Position numbers and translations under genes: made by a program
The notes under the pieces: generated by a model
What the model saw: the letters and a program-made list of their open reading frames with translations, nothing else
What the model was told of the DNA's origin: nothing
Databases searched by the model: none
Part shown: in pieces, positions 55,990-64,000 of the stretch
How the letters are laid out: the number at the start of each line of letters is the position of its first letter
Numbering within the stretch: the stretch's first letter is position 1
Assembly (NCBI GenBank): GCA_029339505.1
Contig: JAQISU010000182.1
Location: 1,542,501 to 1,606,500, forward strand
From: Unio delphinus
Lineage: Eukaryota; Mollusca; Bivalvia; Unionida; Unionidae
Reading direction: 5' to 3'
DNA length: 64,000 nt

Positions 55990-56975
55990 TTTTCAAAGCA
56001 CACATTTTATTCAGTTCAATCTATACTTTACATTCTACATTGAGTTATGAGAGGGTTTTTTTTCTTTCATTCACTCACTGATATATTATTTATTGTCATA
56101 TAATTGAATCGACCTTTCTCTACACAAAATAATGCCAGATAGTGAACAATCTATATTTTCCGTAACGTATTCTTAGCCTTACTATTTGTTTACGTTAGAC
56201 AATACGGCATAATATCAGATGCCCCAAATTTGTAATATGGCAGGTCATTTTGACACTCATAAAAATAAATACTTTACTAAATTGGCCTGCAGCTCCAAAA
56301 ACATGTTTATATGGAGAGGCAGATTTAATGGTATGTCTCATTCCTAAAAAAATTTATTTTTATTTTGCTGCTTATTTGATTTTTATATTCAGTAGATTAA
56401 AGCTATATTGGCTATCCAATAAAATGATCATCTCAGAGAATGCCTTGTACTCTTGCAAAAACAAAATTGTATTATATCAATCGATGTTCTGATGGATGTC
56501 GCAATTATTTATGGTAATCAATATGATGAAGGAAATTAAGGTAATTGGTATGCGAATTAAGTTTATTATATCATTGAGCTTGTACCTCATGTCTGCTAAT
56601 ATATCTGAGGATTTGAAATCCGGAACGCTTTTTTTAATAGTGTCCTGCCGGTTTGAAGTACAGTAAATGATGTCTTATGGGAAGACTACAACTTGTCATT
56701 GATGTCTACAACTGCAATTTGAAGCGTAAGATAAAATCAACAATAAGAATTGTCGCGGTGCTGTTAAGATATTAATATAGTTTTCTCTAGACTAAATCAT
56801 GACTTTGAGTGTGTTCATAATGTTTACAGTGGTTCCACCAAAATTGATTTCATAATGTTTACAGATTTATAAATCAAAATTTGTAACGCTCCGACACGTT
56901 GCTACGTGCAGTTTGAATGTTACATCTTGTCCGAATAACAAAGAGAGCTGTAGGAATGGCCTTCCTTTAAGGTCA
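55988..56975. other. AT-rich unique sequence
   Basis: No feature recognised. Confidence 0.4.
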
Positions 56976-57012
56976 TATAAATATTTGACTTTCCGATGCG
57001 GAAGTGACGTCA
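56976..57012. promoter_or_regulatory. Composite ETS/CRE site with a nearby TATA-like sequence
   Basis: CGGAAGTGACGTCA at 56999-57012 joins an ETS-type CGGAAGTG with a perfect CRE. In animals this arrangement is characteristic of core promoters. TATAAATA lies at 56976-56983. On the minus strand the order would be CRE/ETS then TATA. Nearby plus frames (57269-57475) are short and unrecognised. Confidence 0.45.
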
Positions 57013-59580
57013 TCAAATCCACCATTAGCCGCATTAGCCCTTTCTAAAGAAAATTTTTGTTTCATCTATGATTTTTCTTATTAAGTAACATATATAAAAC
57101 CAAATACACCGGTCATCTAGAACCAGTCATCTAGAACCAGTCATCTAGAACGCCATATTAGTAATTGTATCTTCAACAGAATAAAAAACCTAATAATTAG
57201 CAATACGTGTAAAATATTTCTAGTTCGTTGTGTACCTTTAATTCTGTATTTCTGTCACGAACGCTAAAATGTCAAACTTCAAAGTTAAGGAAATTGATAA
57301 TACATCGTACATAACAAGTTTTTTAAAACAAAAAACTTTGGAACGTCCTTTAACATTGTTTAAGATGCAAATTTTGACAGGTTTTCTTTACTCTGTTGTC
57401 ATTAATATTTGCAAGTATGAAAGAAGTCCTACATTGTATTCCAATACAATTTGTCGACTGAACGAAATAATTTGAAAAGAGTTTATATTGCACTATCGTC
57501 GAACATGTTTTTTATACAAAGTTTTACACGGTCTTACACGGGGCCTAAACCGCTCTCCAGTTAAGAGTCCCAATGACCGTACGGAACAAAAGCAAACAGG
57601 TTTCTGGACACACGGGACTAATAGTTTGGAAAAACGGGAACCAGCCTGGAAATGGGTGAACATAAGTTAGAGTACATATGAGTTTGGCTGGCTAGGATTG
57701 GTTAATAATGTAGGTTTTTTGTAGGATAAAGAATCTTTTGAGAGCTTATCCTGGTTGTAACTGACAAAAATAGATACATTATTTTATTGATAGAATTTCG
57801 GTCCTTTAATTCTTTAGTTTGGAACACGCGTTACTGAAATTAGCACATGAAACTTAAATGCGGAAATGATAGCACATGTTTCAAACAAATGTAGGTCCCG
57901 AAAATGCCACGGCTCATATCCTTTCTCCACACAGAAGCTGACATCCATGTCGTATTTATACTGATAAATATCGGGTTGATTACGAGCACTCATAACTTTA
58001 AAGTTATTTAATTTTTAATATAACGGTGTTTGCAAAGGTTTACTATTGGAATTAAATTAGTACTTTGAGTCCTTTGTATACGAAGTTTTACACAGAGTCT
58101 TAGAGGTCAGTAGAGTCATATTAGTCTTCTTTAAATACCGTGGAGGAGCAAAGGATTCAAATTCACTACGCGTGTCATGTTTTCTGTCTAGCTTTCTAAC
58201 TCTGTTGCCAAATAATGTGTACGATCACAACAGTCTTTAAAAGGAGCTGCACCAAAACAGCTGCCATTGTAATATGATAGAATGACAAGGTTCGTTTGAT
58301 GATTGATCCGTTTGCCATTTTGTTTCACTCACTAGGATCAGCATGCCACTTAACATTTCTTCATTTTATGCGAGGTAAGTATGTTGTAAACGGCAAGTTA
58401 ATAACTCATTTACCCAAATGGTTATTCTGCTGGCAAGTTTACCAACCACCATTTGATCCCCAATCCATTTAAATGTATATAACCAACGTAGCCATCTACG
58501 CACGAAAGCTTAGTAATAGGCACCTTTGCATTATTTAATGTATTACGTACATTCATTTTGCCTCAGATACGACGAAACAAATGTTGCCATTAATTTGAAA
58601 TCAGTCGCATTCCTTGGCAACCGTTCATATAACATTCAGATGGCTTCGTGTAATCTGAGATAATGGGAAGGTTTTTATTTTACCGTTTGGGTTCGGCTTA
58701 AAATCTTAATCCCTTGCAAATAACGATAAGAATATTGCAAACTTTAAAAAGCACACTGAACACATTGCAATATCAGATCAAATATATCACGATTAAAACG
58801 TGTCGCTGGAAGCATATGCAGTCTCTCTGGGCATTGTTGAACATATACTAGTAAAACATCTTACAGTTAAAAGGTACCCCAGCTTTTTAAGCGTGGCTGT
58901 ACGTTTAAAATAATCCAGACAGTAGTTGTAACTCTCCCGGACTCAAAGTTAAGTCTATGTCTATGACTGCATCCCCACATATTTAATATTTGATCATTTC
59001 CATGTTTATAAGTATATGTTGCTGCTGTAATATAATTTAACATTACGTGATATTTGGGTCTATCATGGCTATGTGAAATTGCTACTACAACAAATCATGG
59101 CTGGTGTGGGGCTAATGGAAATTAAGCATTATGGCACTACTAATGGCAATATGTAGCCAATTAATTTGAATGGGACACTAGATCCATTTCGTTCAAGTCA
59201 AAGCGCAGGAAGGTTGGAATCGTCTAGCGTGTTATGTGTCAAAACACAATGCTACGTACGATGACAAAAAGTACACAGTGTTCTAAGTCAGTCCCGAAAA
59301 AGAAAAATACAAAGAGCTCAGTGGGATATGTAAAAGCAGAGTGGGTCAATATAGCACGGCAAAAGAAACAATAGTTGGACTTAAAGTGTCATACCACCGT
59401 AGATAAAGTAAATCAAATTCAGTATTATTTTAATAGAAAATAAAGTCTGGAAGCGTTATAAACAAGCCAGATGAAAACATTCTCCATACTAATTGAGAAA
59501 TATACTCAGGTGTGTTTTCGAAAATATTACACATCGGACCGATTTTATCGCTCGGTAATTTCCGGAGTGTATAGATTGAC
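57013..59580. other. AT-rich sequence with a 15-bp triplication
   Basis: CATCTAGAACCAGT is repeated three times at about 57114-57150. Frames at 57269-57475 and 57488-57670 have no domain. Otherwise nothing is seen until the THAP remnant. Confidence 0.4.
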
Positions 59581-59663
59581 TGGCGTCATATTATGAACAC
59601 ACGCTGTACTTCCGTTTCTAACGAAACATAAACAAAGCACGTTTTCCGTTCCATATCACAATC

Positions 59664-59817
59664 ATGCCAAAAGCACACCGTTGAGGCACAATAAAGGGCA
59701 GCGGGGTCAGGTGTGTGGCAGCAAATTGTGGGAATATACATGCTGATGGGTTTTCCATGCTTTCCCTCCCGATGAACCAATCACTTCTTCGTAGGTGGAG
59801 AGATTTTGTAAAAATCT
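59664..59817 (+). pseudogene. THAP-type zinc-finger domain remnant (N-terminal part)
   Basis: Reading from ATG at 59664, codon 7 is TGA, and the same frame then gives CVAANCGNIHADG (cysteines at 59712 and 59727), FSMLSLP, and LLRRWRDFVK before TAA at 59816. This matches the first half of THAP DNA-binding domains: a C-x4-C pair after an initiator Met-Pro, a hydrophobic-x-P segment, and a conserved Trp. The second metal pair (C-x2-H) is missing. Either this is a dead copy or the frame is a first exon: GATTTT/GTAAAA offers a donor at 59808. THAP domains occur in host regulators and in P-element-like transposases. The TGA argues for a pseudogene or transposon relic. An ETS-like ACTTCCG lies upstream at 59608-59614. 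Confidence 0.6.
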
Positions 59818-60498
59818 AAAGAGCTATATTAAAGCAGATAATCAAAAACCGCGAGTTCTTCATATGTGTCTGTTCCTTCAACGACTTGGTTCTTAGAAGA
59901 AGAGCGCTTTTACCCACACACGCATTTCCAGCTCCGCATAGATTTCACTAGCTGGAAAGAAACTTTGTGAAAAGCAAAGTTTAAAGTTAGAGATTGGCGT
60001 GAGTTGGCGTGAGTTGGCGTGAGGTCTTGTATACTTTCAAGCAGCAATTACAATGTTCATTTATTTTCTCAAGCCATGTTTTTAATTTTAAAAAAATTAT
60101 ATTTCTCAACGGCGATGCTGAGGACACGACCACTGCAACAATGGATCGTATTCCTTTCAGCAAAAGACATAAACTAATTCTTGTTTTCAATTGATGCCTC
60201 TGTTATATTTCTCCATTATTCTATTTCCGAAAAAGACGTCATGTAATGAAGCGTTCTGTGAAACGGAACACTCGTGTTCTAAATTAAGAGTAAGGCCTTG
60301 TACTCTCAAAATAAGACAACACATAGTACATTGCACTTTTCAATAACTGCTGTTGCTATTTGTCTTTTACAATGACATTCGGAAACGCACAGCGAGTTTT
60401 CTGCAGTTTGTAATAAATACTCACTTAAGTTCCAAATACGTCGTAATGTGTTGTGCACCTTCAAGATCAAGCATAATGCCATGGTGTCATCCATACAG
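59818..60498. other. Sequence downstream of the THAP remnant
   Basis: No exon could be proven. TTGGCGTGAG is repeated three times at 59994-60023. Both strands at 60009-60194 carry short frames without motifs. Confidence 0.35.
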
Positions 60499-60690
60499 TT
60501 AAATTCCCTTATGAGTCATAGTGTCTTCCGTAATGTGAAATTCTCCTAGGAGCCATATTGTTTTTCGTAATGTTAAATTCCCCTAAGAGCAATGGTGTCA
60601 AATGTAATGTTAAATTCCCCTAGGAGCCATATTGTTTTCCGTAATGTTAAAGTCGATTAGGTTTTCATACTGTCTCACCCAATACAGGCC
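60499..60690. repeat. 37-bp minisatellite, about five copies
   Basis: Units resemble TTAAATTCCCCTAGGAGCCA followed by TATTGTTTTCCGTAATG. The second and fourth units are nearly identical. Confidence 0.9.
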
Positions 60691-60948
60691 CAAAGGTGCC
60701 GTACTGTTATATTCTCACAATCTCAATATTGGCAAACTGATTCAATGTTAAATTCTACCAGGTGTCGTGCTATCTGTCGCTACTTTTATGATGTATATCT
60801 CAATATCTGATTTGTTAGCTTGTTGGATTGTAACCGCACTGTTAAACTCATTATTGTCTCGATCATCCCAAAAAAATGGGAACTAAGTGACCTTGTTGGG
60901 AATAGGACGATAGAGGAGATCTCACCTAGCTTGGACCGATTTCGAATC
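60691..60948. other. Unique sequence
   Basis: No feature recognised. Confidence 0.35.
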
Positions 60949-60949
60949 T

Positions 60950-61024
<75 letters not shown>
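60949..61024. repeat. (CT)n microsatellite
   Basis: About 38 CT units with one CTTT interruption. Confidence 0.98.
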
Positions 61025-61027
<3 letters not shown>

Positions 61028-61204
61028 GGACTAGTGTTAGAGAGTGCGCCTCGAATGCAGCAGGTAGTTGTTTCCATCGCCGCATCCGCAAGAAAAATAA
61101 CTTTGCTATGTGATGCAATCTTGAAACTAGGGTCTATCTAACTATTACATATATTAAATTATATATTTATCTATCGACCTATCTTGCGTAATATTTAATT
61201 ATCT

Positions 61205-61482
61205 ACGAAAGTCATAGGCTCGATTCCAAACAAAGTCGTACCAAACACCTTGTTAAAATGGTATTAAACGCTGCCTGCATGGTATTCAGCATTAAGAGGT
61301 CTGTGTTAAGACTAGTCGGCCTGGTGTCCGGATAATGCGACTTTGTTGGACATCATGTTACATGACTGCAGCATGATGCCCTATTGCTAGAAATCTCTAT
61401 AAACTGTCACACTGCAGACATCGTAGCAATACGACTGAAAAATTGCTAAAGCTACGTTAAAAAGCCAAGTCACACACGCACA
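61205..61482 (+). mobile_element. SINE-1 copy lacking its head
   Basis: Starts in the decayed box B region (GGCTCGATTCC) and runs through the body with GACATCATGTTACATG to the 3' end GCTACGTTAAAAAGCC and a short CA-rich tail. Confidence 0.87.
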
Positions 61483-61640
61483 TGCATTTATCTATCATAA
61501 TTCTTATATGATTGTTTTATCCACCTACCTATAATACTTATTGAAGTATGTACCTATCATTTTTATTATGCGATCTATTTATCTACCTACTCATTATACT
61601 ATCTATATATCTGACAAACGTATTCTACTATCCATCAAAC

Positions 61641-61709
61641 CTATGTATGTATGCATGTATGTATGTATGTATGTATGTATGTATGTATGCATGTATGTAT
61701 GTATGCATA
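61641..61709. repeat. (TATG)n microsatellite
   Basis: About 17 TATG units with three G to C (TGCA) changes. Confidence 0.97.
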
Positions 61710-61743
61710 TGTTGATTGTAGTATCTAATATAATCATGGCACG

Positions 61744-61811
<68 letters not shown>

Positions 61812-61827
61812 GTCTATCTATCTATCA
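61744..61827. repeat. (CTAT)n microsatellite
   Basis: About 21 CTAT units with one CTGT. Confidence 0.98.
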
Positions 61828-62936
61828 TGCTTTTTGTAAGATTATCTTTGTTTATTTTAAGATCTCTCTATAACTTTATTGTGAGAGCTATGATATTTAT
61901 TGTGTGATCTATCTATCATATTTTTGTACGATATGTCATGTTCATTGTACGATCTAATCTTTTCTGTTGTACGATCTCTCTATCATGTATCTACGATCTA
62001 TCATACCTATTATATGTACATATTTATCCTAAACGGACAATTTATTACACTTATATTAGTGCCTCAAGAATTGAACTCAGATATTAATATAAAATGCTAG
62101 AAAAAGAAAGGATTCATCAAATGACACGTGCTCTGTATTATATGACCTAAGATTGCTAGTCATGGTGTTTGTTTTTATCTTTTATTAAATAAATGTGACA
62201 ACTATTAAATCAAATCATGAATCCTGTCCAATAAAGTTTGAAATGCCAGAACAGACAATGTTTAGCTGTAAGACGCTTCATCAAAACAACTTCGTCTTCC
62301 ATGAACAAATATAATACAAATGAAATGCTACCGCAGCGAATTAGATATTTAAAGTTTAATTACATTTACAATAGCTAAACCGTTATTGGTGACAGCTGAC
62401 AAATTAAATTTCATCACACCCAATATTGAATCAATTGCAACCATGTAGCAAAGAGAAAAGTGCTTTCTGCTGCACATTTTGCGTCTATATGAGGCAAGTA
62501 TAAATGTATATATCTGTACTGTTACCGTAATAAAATTATTCCGAACCCACCGATTTCGAGTATTTTTGAGTGAGGGATTTCATCAGCTAAGATTTGAAAT
62601 ATGACCTATTTTATATATTTGATGAATTATATAAATTGATATTGTAATATAAAATAATTGTTTAAAGAATTTTAAGTAAATTATAGTAAAGGGACATCCG
62701 TTTAAAGAAATGCAAATATGCTCTTTATTTCAGCATGCCTTGTACATCAGATATGACTAATACACTCATAGGCGCACATAACTCACGTTATAAAGTCTTG
62801 TCAATTTAGAATAAATTATGGTGAAATGTTAATTGTATATTAAAGCATATACAGTTGTTGTAACGCTACTATCTGCATTGATGCTATTAACTGCCTTTTC
62901 AATATGCTTCCTAACATAGCGTCAATCTCCAAGTTA
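61828..62936. other. AT-rich unique sequence
   Basis: No gene recognised. GATCTATC-like strings recur loosely to 62020 as decayed extension of the tetranucleotide tract. Confidence 0.4.
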
Positions 62937-64000
62937 TCAAATCAAAGGAGATACTCTAACTAACCAGTCAATAAATATAATACTTTTAACTAAACAGTCA
63001 ACAATCCTAATAAGAGATAATGTAACTAAACAGTCAATAATCCTAATTATCTACCTAATCAGTCAATAATCCTAATTATCTACCTAATCAGTCAATAATC
63101 CTAATTATCTACCTAATCAGTCAATAATCCTAATTATCTACCTAATCAGTCAATAATCCTAATTATCTACCTAATCAGTCAATAATCCTAATTATCTACC
63201 TAATCAGTCAATAATCCTAATACTTTAAATGAACAGTCATTAATCCTAATAATGTAACTAAACAGTCAATAAACCAGATCATCTAATTGAACACAATATA
63301 ATCCTAATATTCTAATTGAATAGTCAATAATTCAGATACTCTAAATAGATAGTCAATAATTCTAATAATCTAAATATACAGTCTATATTCCTAAATAGAT
63401 AGTCAATAATTCTAATAATCTAAATATACAGTCTATATTCCTAAATAGATAGTCAATAATTCTAATAATCTAAATATACAGTCTATATTCCTAAATAGAT
63501 AGTCAATAATTCTAATAATCTTAATATACAGTCTATATTCCTAAATAGATAGTCAATAATTCTAATAATCTAAATATACAGTCTATATTCCTAAATAGAT
63601 AGTCAATAATTCTAATAATCTTAATATACAGTCTATATTCCTAAATAGATAGTCAATAATTCTAATAATCTAAATATACAGTCTATATTCCTAAATAGAT
63701 AGTCAATAATTCTAATAATCTAAATATGCAGTCTTTATTCCTAATTCTCAAAGTGAACAGTCAATAATGCAGATAATCTAATTGAATGGCAATAGATCCA
63801 AAGAGCAGATACTGTAACTGTACAGTCAAAAATGCTAATACTCTAAATGAACAGTCAAAATTCCTGTTACTCTAAACGAACAGTCCACATTATTAAAAAA
63901 CGAAGTCAAAACTCCTGATACTCTAAATGAACAGTCACAAATTATGATACTCTAAAGAGTCTAAATGAACAGTCGCAAATTATGATACTCTAAAGAGTCT
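62937..64000. repeat. Compound minisatellite, continues past the window
   Basis: All monomers share AGTCAATAATCCTAAT-like cores. A 29-bp unit is tandem from about 63032 to 63215 (seven copies). A 50-bp unit starting CTAAATAGATAGTCAATAAT occupies 63341-63740 as exactly eight equal-length copies. Older 28-30-bp units occupy both sides. The array is cut by the window end. Confidence 0.96.

Overview
The window looks like gene-poor, AT-rich nuclear DNA from an animal, most likely a mollusc (possibly a bivalve). The organism is inferred from three things: dense dinucleotide microsatellites and minisatellites, two tRNA-derived SINE families of a style common in molluscan genomes, and LINE remnants of the RNase H-bearing I/Jockey type and the CR1-like type. 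There are no bacterial gene arrays, operons, rRNA genes or CRISPR arrays. I could not assemble any complete host protein-coding gene. Almost every open reading frame over 60 codons is short, low-complexity, or lies inside a repeat, so the window is best read as intergenic or long-intron sequence.

Layout. Positions 1 to about 4,050 are unique sequence with visibly higher GC than the rest. At 5-6 kb lies a 5'-truncated LINE (minus strand, RNase H and C-terminal zinc-finger remnants). From 6.3 to 9.1 kb there are a 21-bp minisatellite, a SINE-2 copy and two compound microsatellites. A CR1-like reverse transcriptase remnant lies at 9.1-9.75 kb. A decayed direct duplication occupies 10.74-11.02 and 12.46-12.74 kb. 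Microsatellites and small minisatellites punctuate 14-23 kb. A nearly perfect 36-bp satellite (33 complete units) fills 24.8-26.0 kb. A G-run cluster and a SINE-1 copy lie at 32.7-33.1 kb, followed by a large 35-bp minisatellite with 134-bp higher-order structure (33.5-34.7 kb) and the best SINE-1 copy (35.5-35.8 kb), which has a perfect 12-bp target-site duplication. SINE-2 copies lie at 37.6 and 40.1 kb, a 30-bp minisatellite at 42.7-43.2 kb, and a nested SINE-1/LINE cluster at 44.6-45.7 kb. A 37-bp minisatellite split by a microsatellite lies at 46.9-47.9 kb. A gag-like remnant with a CCHC knuckle lies at 51.2-51.95 kb. A promoter-like cluster lies at 54.15-54.3 kb, a composite ETS/CRE site at 57.0 kb, and a THAP-domain remnant at 59.66-59.82 kb. 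The window ends inside a compound minisatellite with eight exact 50-bp units (62.95-64.0 kb).

The parts fit a self-replicating and tandemly amplifying repeat landscape. LINE fragments sharing a 3'-terminal sequence with SINE-1 suggest a LINE/SINE partnership. SINE tails appear to have seeded (CA)n microsatellites. Minisatellite periods cluster around 26-44 bp. All family names come from reading translations and motifs by eye; no database search was possible.
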